In this document: piece by piece, positions 46,504 to 63,111 of the stretch
Layout: every line of letters starts with the position of its first letter
How positions within the stretch are numbered: position 1 is the stretch's first letter
DNA from: Spinacia oleracea
Lineage: Eukaryota > Streptophyta > Magnoliopsida > Caryophyllales > Amaranthaceae
Direction: 5' to 3'
DNA length: 64,000 nt
NCBI RefSeq assembly: GCF_020520425.1
Contig: NC_079491.1
Span: forward strand, 26,465,449-26,529,448
Translations under genes and position numbers: made by a program
The notes under the pieces: model-generated
The model's database searches: none
Told to the model about the DNA's origin: nothing
The model's input: the letters and a program-made list of their open reading frames with translations, nothing else

Positions 46504-47340
46504 ATGTCCTTTAAATAATTTTATGTTTTTATATTTTATTTTAAATACTTTGTAAAATATTTATGGTTAATCATTCATAGAAATGAACAAATTTCATATT
46601 TCCAATTAATTTTGTGGTTTATTAAATGATTAGTCCTTTCAATTTGAAAGTATATCCAAGATAGAATGTCAGGATCAGTCCCGTGACTAAGAAACGTCTA
46701 TCAAGTGAAGTTGAATGTCAAAAGTTGAAAATATATGGTCCCTGGTCGGGAGTTTTGTATAAAGGTGGGCGCATAGGAAACATTAGACCACTAGAATGAA
46801 AGATGACTAGTAGTTATGTTTCTTGATGGACATGACAATGTCGTAATCATTTGCATATATACTTATTTGATAAGATTAGTATTGGACATACCTACACTTT
46901 AAGTGATGTAAAAATATGTCATAAGTAAATTTCATAAACTTATTAGTCATTAATCCTTGAAGACCTGAGTGATTTGGGATTACTTGTTTGAGAACTTGTT
47001 AGTTTAACGTTGTCAACCGTTGCATCGTAAAAGGAGGCTATAACAGCAACGCTCGGGTAATCACCTTTCAAACGAAGTCTAACCTCAAGATCGCAAGATT
47101 GGGATTGTCCTCTCACAAATTGGGATGAGATGCCAAAATTTGTACAAAGGGCACTCGGTGAGCTAGAAACAGTAAAATTCATGACCTGCGTAGATGGATC
47201 ATATGCTATGATCATCTATTTATTTGATCAGTACCTCTGGACGTATTAGGATGACCATTCTTACCCTATGTTCATGAGGAGGCACCAAGCGACAAAGGAA
47301 TTAGGAAATGCACACTTGTCCCTTAGGACACATGGGAGAT
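46504..47340 (+). other. 3' untranslated region of the old copia element
   Basis: It is colinear with 42845-43708 of the young copy, with many substitutions. It ends in the purine-rich ACACATGGGAGAT just before the 3' LTR. Confidence 0.75.
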
Positions 47341-48679
47341 TGAAGGAAATATGTCCTTGCTCCAAGTTTGCATTTAATGCATTAATGCAATAAATGCGGT
47401 TCAGTATTAATTAAGCAAGTTAATTATTCAGTGAGATTAAGTAATTTGAATGTCTAGCTAGAGGACGCTTCATTTCAAGTGGAATTAATTTTAATGCCAC
47501 AACTTACTCTTGACTGAGCCTATAAGGTCACACAAATAGTACGTGAACGGATTTAGTATTTAGGTGAATATAATATTCAGTAAATACTCTAATAATGGAT
47601 ATTCGGAAATGACGGTTGTTGGTTTCAGTGAGAGCTAAAAAAACCATCAAAAGGCAAAGAGGATAATATTGTCTGAAACAAAGATATTTCCAGAAACGGA
47701 AATATGGTTCGTATCGGAAATAGTATTGAAATCACAAATGTTACGCGGAAATGAAATGTTGTCGGAAACGGAAATAGAGTTCAAATCGGAAATATAAATA
47801 TTACCGGAATCGAAGATATTACTGAAAACGGAAATATGGTTCGAATAAAAAATATTATTAGAAATAGAAATATTGTCGCTAACGGAAATATTGCCGAAAA
47901 CGGAAATATTGAAAATATTACCGAAAACGGAAATATTGTTCGAATTGTAAATATTACCGAAACCGGAAAACGAATCGGATACGCGAAGTTCGAGACAAGC
48001 CATTGATTTTTCCGCAAGGCCAAGCCCATCGGCGTGGCACAAAGCCAACGCGCAACGAGCGACAGGCCAGCGCGCAAGCGCTAACCCATCGCTCAGCGTG
48101 CCAGTTCATGAGTAAGTGCACGGGCCTGCTCGTAAGGCCCAGCGCCTGCACCAGCGCCCAAGGCCCAAGGCCCAGCGCGCATAGCTAGCCCATGCGCCTG
48201 GCTTAGGCGTTAAACTTGCTTGCACGACAAGCATTGGGCAACAGGTTATGCATGATCGCCAGGTTCATATGCTAGGGTTTTAGGGAGTTTTCCTAAAACT
48301 TCCTAATCCTAAACTATGGTTTGGTATCCTAGAGTTTTCCTATTTTCTATATATAAGTGTCCTATATATGTACATAGAATTATACGTGATTTTTCACACA
48401 TTCCCTATCACCTATAAGTGAGATCCCGAATTCATAAAATCATATATTGAGATTCTACTTAGTCTAATTTGAGGCGGATCCGAACGTGTTGTGGGCTATC
48501 AACGGAGGGACGACATTAGGTGTCCTAAACTTGTTCTTGTTCGGTTCAGGAGAAATTAGGGAAGGAACGCATCATTTATTGTATATATATTCAATTATGC
48601 TAAATGATTATGTGAATTTACTTGGATTCTAGAAATTATAGTTTTTTCGCATGTCAATGGAATTGTTCATAACCTAACA
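47341..48679 (+). repeat. 3' LTR (1339 bp) of the old copia element
   Basis: It runs TGAAGGAAATATGTCCTTGC to CATAACCTAACA. It has a diverged GGAAACGGAAATATT array (47680-47970), a GC-rich block (48010-48230) and a TATATATAA-type promoter region near 48345. It is related to, but clearly diverged from, the young LTRs. No partner 5' LTR was found in the window. Confidence 0.85.
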
Positions 48680-48964
48680 GCTCCACAGTTATGTATCAGG
48701 ATAATGGCAGCATGTATTGCACAACTTAAAGAAGGATATATCAAATGCGATATGCTTCTTACATTATTGTTTTCTTTCACTCCCTTCCTTATCTCTTCAC
48801 CTTACATTTACTATATATTTTTATTTTTATAATTATAACATCCTTACATTTACTATATTTATTTCTTAATTAGCTTACATTTTAATTTTCTTACCTTATT
48901 TTAGGTTTTCTATTTTCTCTCCCCTTTTAAGAAGGAAATACTCACATTTATCATAATTTTCCAT

Positions 48965-48971
48965 TATAAAA
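48965..48971 (+). promoter_or_regulatory. TATA box of GDSL gene 3
   Basis: TATAAAA lies about 45 bp upstream of the ATG at 49011. The copia 3' LTR ends only 331 bp upstream of the ATG, so LTR sequence may influence this promoter. Confidence 0.55.
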
Positions 48972-49010
48972 TTATTCACATGCACACGCTGTTATTTGAA
49001 AAAGTAAAAA

Positions 49011-53062
<4,052 letters not shown>

Positions 53063-53815
53063 CCTGATAGATGGTTAAGTTGATCTTAGATAATGCAACT
53101 TATAGAATCTCATATGGTTTAAGAAGAAATTTCAGAAAACAATTTTCTAACATCTAAAACCAATCTCATGTATAAACTAATATGAATCATAAAGTAGTTG
53201 GAACGGGTATACAACTATGAAGTTGAATCCCAAGTGTGATTCCTATATTACTTCTACAGAAGCATTAAACTATGATATGATTAATAGGATATTTAATTTT
53301 CTAACAATTTCTTGGAAACGATCTACAGACTTTGTAATTTCTATGTAATGGTTTTATACCGTTTCTCGAATTAATGAAATACAAAACTCTTTTTCCTTGT
53401 AAAGTTAACACTTACAAGTACATAGTACAATATACTTTTTCCATGTTTACCCCATGTTTAATTTCATTATTTATGGTTTTACTTATGAGAAAGAAAATCT
53501 TCAAGTAGAAATGTATAACTAATATGAAAAATGGAAAAATAAGTATATTAACATTGGAGAAAAATCAATCGTGGATGTCGTGACTTTCTATCATCAACAT
53601 ATTGATAGTTGATAGTATAATTGCCACCGACGGATCCAGGGGTGGTTCTAGGTGGGCCTTGGCCAACCTCATCAACAAATTTTGTGATATAAATTATTTC
53701 TTCAAAAGGTAACATAACAATGCAATGGTATAGTTGGTGATTGAATTGTGCAGCAAATCAGGGAGTGAAGTGTCCACATGTGTGGTTGCTTATTCTAATC
53801 CCACATCAAGATACT
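53063..53815. other. 3' flank of GDSL gene 3
   Basis: AT-rich intergenic sequence. 53625-53815 (CCACCGACGGATCCAGGGG, then AATGGTATAGTTGG) resembles a hAT-like MITE end plus the tRNA-like motif seen in 32870-33186, but I could not define both ends. Confidence 0.35.
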
Positions 53816-56565
53816 AGTCAGACCTAAGAGAGGCACATTCGACTGCTGCCAAGAACATTTTGAAGTACCTGAAAAGGCATAAAGATGATTTCCTGGTCTA
53901 TGGTGGAGATGATGAATTAATTGTTAAAGGTTATACGGACGCAGGTTTCCAAGCCGACAAAGATGATTTCAGATCACAATCTGGGTTTGTCTTCTGCCTC
54001 AACGGAGGTGCAGTAAGCTGGAAAAGTGCTAAGCGAAGCAATATTGCGGATTCTACAACTAAAGTGGAGTACATTGTTGCAGTTGAAGCAGCAAAGGAAG
54101 CTATTTGGCTAAGGAAGTTCATTGGTGAACTTGGTGTAGTCCCCTCCATTAAAGGACCAATAGCTCTATATTGTGACAATAACGGAGCTATTGCACAGGA
54201 AAAGGAGCCTAGACACCACCAGAGAGTCAAACATGTACTTCGTAGATGGAACTGACGGCGACAACATCTCAGATCCATTGACTAAACCTCTACCGCAAAG
54301 GAAGCACAACTCGCACACGCAGCTTTGTGAATCAAGCATGTTGGAGAATGACTTTGATGTCCTTATTAAATGTTTTAAAGTTTTAGAGTTTAATAATTTG
54401 TAAAACGTTTTTGGTTAACCATTCATAGAAATGATTAATTTCATTTTTCCATTTAATTTTGTGGTTTATTAAATGATGAGTCCTTTCAATTTGATAAACA
54501 TTCAAGATAGACTGTCAGGATCAGTCCTGAGACTAAGAAATGTCTATTAAGTGAACTTGAATGTCGAAAGTTGAAAATGGTCCCTTGTCGGAAGTTTTCT
54601 ATAAAGGAAGATGCATAGAAAGCACTAGACGACTAGAATGCCAGATGACTAGTTGTTATGTTTCTTGAATTATGTGGACATGAAAATGGCGCAATTAATA
54701 ATATTAGTATCGGACAAGCCTATAAAACCTTACTGTAAGAGTTGAAAATCTATCATAAGTAAATTTCATTATATTATTAGACACTAATCCTCAATACCTA
54801 AGTGATTTGAGATTACTTGTTTGAGAACTGGTTACTATGACGTTGTCAAGCGTCGCACCGTAAAAGGAGACTAACGGAAACACTCAGGTAATCACCTATC
54901 AAACGAAGTCTACACTCAAGATCACAAGATTGGGATTGTCCTCCCATAAATCGGGATGAGATGCCGAAAGTTGTACAAGGCCACTCGGAGAGCTAGAAAC
55001 TGTAAAATTCATGGTCGTGCTCAGATGAATAATAGGCTATGATTATCTGTTTATTTCATCAGTTGAACTCTGACACCGAGAAATACCTATGGACATAATA
55101 AGGATGACTACTCTTACCTTATGTTAATGAGCAGGCATCAAGCGACAAAGGAATTAGGAAATGCACACTTGTCCCTAAGGACAAGTGGGAGACTGAAGGC
55201 AACAATCCCCTTGGTCCAAGTTTGCATTTAATGCATTTAATGCTAAATCTAATAAATGCGGTTCTGTATTATTTAACAAGTTTATAATTCAAAGAGATCA
55301 AGTGATTTGAACGCTTAGCTAGAGGTCGCTTCATTTCAAGTGGAATTAATAATATTACCCACAACTTACTCTTGACTGAACCCGTAGGGTCACACAAATA
55401 GTACGTGAACGGATCAAGTATTTAGGTGAATGCCATATTCAATAAATACTCTATTTATGGAAATTCGGAAAATAATGAATCTTGGTTAAAGTGGGAGATA
55501 AAATAATCAAAAGGCAAAGAAAGAATATTTGCTGGAAATGAAGATATTGCCGGAAACAAAAAAAATGGTTCATGACGGAAATATAAATATCATCGAAGTC
55601 GAAGATATTTCCGAAAACGGAAATATGGTTCCTTTGGGAAAATATTAACGGAAAAAGTAATATTGCTGGAATTGGAAATATTGCTAGAAACGGAAATATT
55701 ATCGGAATAAAAAATATTGTCGGAATCGGAAATATTATCGGAAACAAGAATATTGTTCAAATCGGAAATATATTCCGGAATTGGAAAACGAATCGGAAGC
55801 ACGACGAGATAGTGCTTGACGAGCAAGCCGCAAGGCGCGAGGCCTATCACAAGCGCCAGGCCAGCTTGGAGCAACGAAGATGGGCCAGCAATGCCTAGCG
55901 TGGGCTGCGAGGGTAGCATGGGCTACGAGCAGCAGCAGTGTAGGCTTGGTGCCATGCGTGGCCCAACCTCTTGCACTTGTTGGCTTAGGCGCCAAGTCTA
56001 CTTGCGCGACAAGTAGCTTGAGCCTCAAGCTAATCGTTTTCCTACTCCTACGCAAACTAGCATTTTAGGATAAATCTAATACTAATAGTGTTTGACTATT
56101 TCTAAAATACTTAGAGTTTAAGATTAACTAAAATCCTAATTCTAATGGATTTAGTAAATCCAATCTTAGTAGGATATGACTACCCTATTTCCTCCCCTAT
56201 TTATATGTGATCCACCCCTATTTATATGTGATCCAAGATCACAAATTATGTAACATACAACACACATTGAATTCAACCCAATTTAATAATTTGCATATCA
56301 CTTATTGTGAGTTCTAGAGTGCACATAAAACTTTAGATTATATCCAAATTGGTTGAACCTAAGGCGGATCTAAACGTGTTGTGGACTATCTATGGAGGTG
56401 CGACATTTGGAGCTCTATACTTGTTCTTGTTCGGTTCGGGAGAATCTAGGGAAGGCATGCATCACATAGTATGTATACAAAATTATGTTAATTGATTATG
56501 TGGCAATTAATTTGGATTCCTTGCTTTATGGTTTTTCCGCATGAATTATATTGTTCATAACCTTA
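53815..56565 (+). mobile_element. Truncated copia element: RNase H end, 3' UTR and 3' LTR
   Basis: The plus-strand 3' portion of a copia relative begins abruptly at TACTAGTCAGACCTAAGAGAGG, homologous to 42250 of the young copy. The RNase H piece at 53860-54255 retains YTDAGF, but the active-site TTEAEY reads TTKVEY. About 60 bp are deleted at 54249, compared with 42680-42745. The polypurine tract ACAAGTGGGAGAC precedes the LTR at 55194, which ends near 56565 in a degenerate CATAACCTTAAA. Inactive. Confidence 0.85.
55194..56565 (+). repeat. 3' LTR of the truncated copia element
   Basis: It starts TGAAGGCAACAATCCCC and carries a diverged GGAAACGGAAATATT-type array (55540-55790) and a GC-richer block (55800-56010). 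The right end is eroded and abuts opposite-strand copia sequence. Confidence 0.8.
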
Positions 56566-56861
56566 AATTTTGTGCATTATGAAGTTCAACCTTCAGGCAC
56601 GAATCTTGTGAGGTAATTAATAAGCTTGAGATTGATCATTGAATTAGCCAATTCATCAACCTCATTGCCAACATCTTGGCCATTGGGTTGATACCTCACA
56701 CGATATTTATCTATGAGATGCCTTAGGAGTGTATAAGGCTCATAAATAATTAACCTCTATCTCCAATCTGCAGGCATAGAGTCTAGGATAAGTTCCGAGA
56801 CAAGGCACTTATAAATACCCAGCTTCTGTTCCATTCTGGAGTCATATCCTTCACATAATAT

Positions 56862-57003
56862 CTAGGGAAGGGATGCTTGACAAAATAGTACATGTCCTTT
56901 AGCTTTCAAAACGTTGACAAGTTTCCTTTCCCGTTCAAGAAAGTTAGTCAAGCTCATCTCAACATCCATAATTTCTAATCCTTTGATTGTTATTTCAGAC
57001 ATT
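56862..57003 (-). pseudogene. Copia gag N-terminus remnant
   Basis: The frame starting MSEITIKGLEIM continues MSLTNFLERERKLVNV, parallel to LNLTKFLDWENKLVEV in the old copy and the gag start of the intact one. It ends at a stop at the 56862 side; homologous but broken gag sequence continues to about 56570. Confidence 0.75.
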
Positions 57004-57764
57004 CTACAATTGAAAAGAATTGCAATAAATAACCATTCATAATCCTTTAATAACTTGAAATAAAAGCAATCATGCAATAATTAAAGCTATTAAACATTTC
57101 ATTCATGCAAACAAATCATGGTCCATAAATGCACGAAATGAATCCAAGACCCTAAAAGTCTCTAAGTCTTAAGCATATTTTGGCTTGTCTAAATCCTTTT
57201 AGGATTTTAGTTAAGCAAAAACCAATTGCTAGTAATTCCAAACTACTCTTGGTTAACAAGTTAATGTTATACCTTATTCCTTTGCCACAATATGTACAAA
57301 CATTATTTGAGTTATAACCACAATCAACGTTTTTCCTTTGGGATACCTTACCCTCTAGGAATACTAAAATAGAATCTCGCTTTGGCGGAAACCTACTATC
57401 TTAGGTTCGAAGATTTTTGTAAGTGCTTGATTTGGAAGGCAAGTTTAAACTCAATATTACTTGGACCTAGTTATTTCTATGTTTGTTTGATTATTTAGTG
57501 AAATAAGTCCATAATCAAAACATACAAACAACATACTCATGCATAATATACATCCACCAATATATAAAAGCATAAGTAAATTTGGTGAACTCGTATGGCC
57601 CCTTTGGCCTGGTCTTGTAGCATCCAATCTTCAAACTCCACCTTGTTAGCTTGGAACCGTCTTGAAATCCATTCAAAATGCTAACTTAGAATATTTAAAA
57701 TGCTACCTAGAAGTACTTGAATTAAATAATCTAATTATTACAACAATACTTCATGGTACGCTGA

Positions 57765-59283
57765 TGTGAGGGGGTCGAAAAAGCACGAGGCTATTGCGTG
57801 ACCTCGTCCCTCGTGGGTGTGACGCTTCTTTTTGTCAAATCAAGTGTAATTGGATTTCCTGTGAGTTTACACCCAATTGACTAGTAATATAGGAGTCGCC
57901 ATTCAGTTTTTAACGACAATGAGAAAAACTGACAAAACCCGGTTATCGTGACATAAAGGGAGTGCAATTATGTTTGACCACGACGGCCGTAGGTTCCCTT
58001 GTGATCCCTGGTGGTGGGGATCGCTCAACGTACACCCGCAGGGTAGAGATTGAGGGTTCGGGGGACTGTAACTACCGAGAGGAGTACTCGCTCTTCGATA
58101 ACTCCAGAGGCAGGATATCCTTACTAGCTCAGCATAAATAATTGAAGGGACATGCGTTAACTATTAAACTAATCTGAGTTGATTTTAATAATATGCAACA
58201 TATAGTACTAGATCGAACGCGATTATCTGATTTAGATTGTTTTAAGGGACCTAACATGATAATCCAATTTCCCAAAAATATCATATTTATTAAGCGTGAT
58301 CGAACAATCAGATTTCAGTTAGTTTAACAGTTCATAAAAGGGCGAGGAAAGCAATTAAACCATGGAAAAGGGACACATTACGACGCACCCTTGAGAGGTG
58401 CGTCACGGTTCTCAGAAAACTAACCACTTTGACTTTACTATTTCTCCTTTTATTTAACGAATCTCAAATTATGGGACAGGATACGTTCTGTTCGATTTAT
58501 GGATCGATTGCGACAGAACGCGTGCTCAATTTTGCAGCGTGAGGCTTAGGCTTAGGGGTTTAGGGTCAATACTCAGAATAATAATTGTGTGTTGTGTGTT
58601 TTTTCACGTCGAACTTAAGGCCCTATTTATAGAAAAGAGTTCGTGGAAAGATAGAATTGCAGAACTCTAATCCATGAGGAATTAGGAAAAAACACGTACC
58701 AGGTATTTTCAGCGCCCAGGCCTGGGCGCCGAAGATTTCGGCGCCCAGCTCTGGGCGTTGAAAATAGGATCCAGGCAATTTCAGCGCCCAGGGCTGGGCG
58801 TTGAAATTGCTGTTTGGGCCGTTTCTTTGTCAGATTCGGACTCTTAGAATCCGGAGTGTATGAGACTTAATCGAGTCTTTTAGTGCGTATTAATTTTATG
58901 ACGGAATGCGTCTGGGCCCGTTACGAACTCTAGGCTCGTTAGGATTTCGATCAATACGTAACTCTTATTTTCGAATCGTATTAGGAATAGGATTCTCTCG
59001 CAGTTTCTATCTCATTTAGGATTTATGTTGGAGTGCAACACCTAATTCTGACAGGTTTCTATCTTTTATGACTTGCCACTTTTAACAGCTGCCCATTACG
59101 GCAGTTACTATTTTTAGAAGGTTTCCATAAATAGCATGTTTCTATAAATAGCAGGTTTCGGGTGAAATGAAAAGGGGAATTGAGATTCGTTATTTTATAG
59201 AAGATGCGTTGTCAAGTGGAGATTTATGTTTTCATCATCCAACCTTTCCCTTTCGGGAATGGGGACAAAAGTAGGTGTCTACA
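57765..59283 (-). mobile_element. Solo LTR (1519 bp) of the Tat-like gypsy family with 5-bp TSD
   Basis: On the minus strand it runs TGTAGACACC (at 59283) to CCCCTCACA (at 57765), complete at both ends. It is flanked by a perfect duplication GCTGA (57760-57764 and 59284-59288), with copia leader sequence on both sides. Since no internal sequence is present, it arose by LTR-LTR recombination. The minus-strand TATA box is near 58622-58632. Three GCGCCCAG..GGGCG units, including a perfect 18-bp palindrome at 58712-58729, lie upstream of it. Confidence 0.95.
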
Positions 59284-59680
59284 GCTGACCATATTTAAAA
59301 AGTTATATTCAAGGATAAAATGGTACGCAGACCGTATTTAACTATCCTAGTTGGGCCATACTAGTCACCTGCAAACCTGCAATACATAATATAATATCCA
59401 TTCACCCATTCTTACTCTAAGACGAATGGCCCAAGTAAGCTTACACATAATATACATGATTAGATAAAATCACGTTTATGTACACGCGCTCTAAAATATT
59501 ATTAATCCTTAGCTATATTCTAATAAAATATTTATTTAATTAAAAGTGATTGTCCAACGAAAATTAATTAAATAATTACTTTCAATAATTTCATCAAAAA
59601 GGCTCCCACTCAAACTAATATAGTTTCAACTTTTCAATTTTATATATTTAAACTCACGGCCCAACCCAAGTAAAATAATA

Positions 59681-59937
59681 CTTCCTCGATTTTTAATTCT
59701 CGCAAAGTTTGTGATTTGTACACTATTCACATATTATACATTGACCATTGTTGGTGATTCATACATAAGATAAAACATAGTCATATGGGATCTTATTAGA
59801 TTCGTCTTAATGTGTATTTTCAAAATATTAACTTTTTATAATTTTGCTTTAAGAGAATTAAAGATATTAATGATCAAAGTTTTGCATTCGCATGCGAGAA
59901 AGTGATAAACGTTGCGAGTAAAAATAAACGGAGGAAG
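59681..59937. mobile_element. Stowaway-like MITE with TA duplication
   Basis: The ends CTTCCTCGATTTTTAATTCT and AGTAAAAATAAACGGAGGAA(G) are inverted repeats, flanked by TA. It shares inner sequence (TCTCGCAA / TTGCGAG) with the MITE at 23399-23658, so it is the same family. Confidence 0.85.
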
Positions 59938-61306
59938 TATAAAATATTAAAAAAGTCAAATGTTAACCCCTACGTGCAAAAATAAGCTCAAAGCCCAAAC
60001 ATTAGGCTTGAATTAAAACCGAAGCAAAATTGCACAAAACGATGCAACATGGGAGCTGCGATGTGCATCAGTCACTCACAAGCCAAAGGCCGCAAGGCCC
60101 ATGCCCGTGCAGCAGTGCATAAGCCCTGGCACGCGGCATATGTGCGAGCAAGGCTCGCTGCTTCGGCCCAGCGCGCGATGGCTTGTTATCGATGGCTTAC
60201 CGCGCCGTTGTGTAGCAACAGCGCTACGCACTCGCCCAAAAGCTTTGCCCAGCGGTAACACTCGTGCCACATTGCAGGCGCAAGCCATGCGCACAAGCAC
60301 AACTTGCTGCCCCTGCCCCTCGTCTCGCTGTACGCATGCACACAACCATGGTGCAAGGCCATTCCGTGCACAGCGCCCAACTCACGGACAGCACCCTCGC
60401 CCATGTGCGAGTGGTTGCTTGTCAAATCTTAAAAAAATCCAATTTTTTCAGAAAAGATAATTTGCACGATTTAAATTTCATAACTTTAAAAAATCCAATG
60501 GTTATTTATTACGCAAAATAATTAAAGTGGGAGGATCTATTAAAATTTCACAAAATCCAATTCATGAAAATAATAAATCTATGCTAACTTTTATTCAAAT
60601 TTCTTGAACGATTCCAATCAACATAAATTCAGATACTTTAGATAAACCAATTCGACAATTTAAATCATTCCAAACAATTAACTTTCAGATTTTTTTTATC
60701 AAATTTGGTTTAGGTGAACGATTAAAATTAACGAATCCAATCAAAATTTTACTCCTTGGATTTGAGTCATTTAAACATGAAATCATATTCCCTTACTCGC
60801 CTAATCAAAATTTCAGATCTAACCAATTAATCTAATTAATTTTGGATCATAATAATCATTAATTTAGGGTTTCCGGAATTACGGTTTGTAATTATAATTA
60901 ATCAACAAAATTAATTTTAAAACTTTATATTAATTATATAAAACCAGTAGGACAATCCACAATTATTTATATAATGATTAGCAATCATAATTAATTTTTA
61001 AAGACGATTTTATTCACGATTTAATTAATTCCAAACGAAAAAGCCTCAAAACGTCCTACTTAGAGGCAAAATTTCAAAATTCTAGGGGGAGTTAGCTCCA
61101 TGAGCCTTGCTTAGAATGTCGCTTCCACCCAAAATACACTCAGAAAGTCAGATATATAAAAAACCGACACTTTTTTGAAAACAACAATTTTCCACCGATT
61201 CATCCAATAATACGAAAAGTTTGAAAAAATGACAGAAAAATTCGAGCATATAAATAATGAATAATACGTTAAAAAATACTTTAAAACATGAAGCTCGTGA
61301 TATCAA

Positions 61307-62312
61307 TGTTGGGATTTAGTGCTAATCTAATTAACAAAAGCGGGAAACATCCCAGATATAGAATCCATGCAAAATTATAGATTAAACGAATACATACATT
61401 TAATGCGTGTACTCCCACTAGAGTTACGAACACGAACGAGAACTCCATTTGTAGTTCCTCTACAATTTTTTACCGACACGTTCAGATCCGCCTTGATTCT
61501 GACAGCTTAGATCTTCCACAAGGTATTTAGGATTTTGGGAAATATCAACTTTGGAGGCACACAGAGAATTAGGGTTATTTGTGTCCCTAGGGTTAGATGT
61601 GTGTAGTATGGAAAATGGAGTGGAGTAGGTTTAATGAAATAACCTTTTAGGTTATATCACCAACCGGCCAAAGGCACAAGGCCAACAGACCCGCCAGCTT
61701 GCACACAAGCCCACAAACGCACAGCTCACAGGCGCTAGGCCATGGGCCACGCATTGTGCAGTTGCTGCTGCTGTTATTGCTTTTTGCGCGCCCATCCGCA
61801 AGCCCATGGGTCGTGCTCGCACATCGGCAGCGGTGTGTGCCTGCGAGCATTGTGCGTATGCGCGCTTGGCTGGTGGGCCACAACATTGCTAGTCCCTCCT
61901 CGTGTTTCCGTCTAATGCCTTACGGTCATTATTTATCGTATAGTACTTGACGATCCAATGTGGTATGGTTCGATTATTCGTCTTTCCCAGCTTACAAATA
62001 TACGCAATACGATATACGATTACGATCCAACGTCTTATCGTATATTTATGGTAACGAATCAATTTCCCGAATTTCCATTAAATTAATTTCTGATTTATTT
62101 CATCCGACGACCTGTTTTATGTCATTGGTGTGACCTTGTAGGTTCAGTCAAGAGTAAGTTGTTAGCCTAAGAAGGATTAGAACTCACAGATCGAAAACAT
62201 TTCTTTAGTATAAATGTTCCGATCATTTGATCTTACTAGATTAATTATTCATAATTAATCTTAACCATGGTATTAAACTAATGCACCTTGGATGAAGGAT
62301 ATATTTCCTTCA
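61307..62312 (-). repeat. 5' LTR (about 1006 bp) of the minus-strand copia fragment
   Basis: On the minus strand it runs from TGAAGGAAATATATCC (at 62312) to CCCAACA (at 61307), immediately followed by the PBS-like sequence. It is shorter than the other copia LTRs, lacks a clear GGAAACGG array, but keeps a GC-rich block (61660-61880). The base pairs outside it (TATGG, 62313-62317) would be the duplication, but the other end is lost. Confidence 0.8.
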
Positions 62313-62313
62313 T

Positions 62314-63060
62314 ATGGATGGAGGAGGGGGTGATTTGACGCCTATAGTTGTTAATGACTTGCTCGTTCGATTCCTTCGACCCAATGAAAGGTAATTTTCT
62401 CTATGAATTGTATATAATTCTTCATATGATGTAATGAAGTCACCTTGGAAAAGATAAAAATATAGAATGGTATTTGAGATGAATGTGTTTTGAGACTCCT
62501 AGTTAAAATTGGAAGTTGTGTTCTACTCCCTCCATCCCACATTACTCGTTACACTTACATTTGCACAAAATTTTAGGTGATAAGTGGTTGTTTTGTTATC
62601 AATTGTTATTTTATTAAAAAAGGTAGATGTAAATAGGAGTTAGTGAGGTATTTGTTTTGATTGAATGAGAGAGAGTGTAGGGATAAAATATTTTTTAGTG
62701 GGAAAAGAGAGACAACATACGGAGTAATAATTTTGGAGTCATACCTAATTTAGAAGTTTAAAAACTAATATGGGAAGGACGAAAAAAGAAAGTGTAACAA
62801 GTAACGTGGGAGGGAGGAAATAATTTTTTAATCTTACTTTCTCCTAAGAAAATTTATCAGTCATGAGTGTTGCGGTTGAAGAATTGAAACATATTTTGGT
62901 GCTTACTATGGTCAGATACCTTAAGTCTGCCTGCAAATTCTGATTTATGAAAGTCATTCTAAGCAGGGAAGGTGTCCAGTTCATGTTTTGATGTGTACAT
63001 GGATTGCAGTCTGCTACTAATATATTTGGATGCATTTTGGCTGATGATATTGGGAATAAT
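62314..63060 (+). pseudogene. RAD54-like SNF2 helicase gene fragment, broken
   Basis: Two exon-like pieces encode the start of the helicase core of a RAD54-type recombination protein. Piece 1 (62314-62390) reads ...LTPIVVNDLLVRFLRPNE and ends AAAG|GTAATT. Piece 2 (62967-63060) follows AAGCAG and reads EGVQFMF, a TGA stop (62989-62991), then CVHGLQSATN and GCILADDIGNN. Joined, this parallels plant RAD54 (LLVRFLRPHQREGVQFMFDC ... GCILADDMGLGKT). The Walker A glycine-lysine is missing, one codon is a stop, and the sequence ends there. The intron was retained, so it is not a processed copy; it also holds a Stowaway-type MITE. The copia LTR begins right at its 5' side. Non-functional. Confidence 0.72.
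62526..62816. mobile_element. Stowaway-like MITE in the RAD54-like intron
   Basis: The ends CTCCCTCCATCCCACATTAC and GTAACGTGGGAGGGAG are inverted repeats, and ACTCGTTACACTTAC pairs with GTGTAACAAGT. The left flank is TA; the right flank is GA, so the duplication is imperfect. Confidence 0.75.
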
Positions 63061-63111
63061 TTTTTTCCCTGGTTATGCATAGACTCTCCTTTTTGGAATA
63101 TACTAGTTGTT

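Larger units (their letters stand above)
56566..62312 (-). mobile_element. Minus-strand copia fragment: 5' LTR, leader and start of gag
   Basis: On the minus strand: 5' LTR 62312-61307, a PBS-like TTGATATCACGAGC (about 61293-61306), a long leader with a GC-rich block at 60050-60420 and the GCAGACC...TAGTTGGGCCATACTAGTCACC block at 59325-59370, then a gag start at about 57003. It stops inside gag near 56566, where the plus-strand LTR abuts. The leader is interrupted by a Tat solo LTR (57765-59283) and a Stowaway MITE (59681-59937). Confidence 0.82.

Noticed and set aside
60049..60521. Cluster of 69-119 aa ORFs on both strands
   Set aside because: It is the GC-rich leader block of the minus-strand copia fragment, equivalent to 36900-37430.
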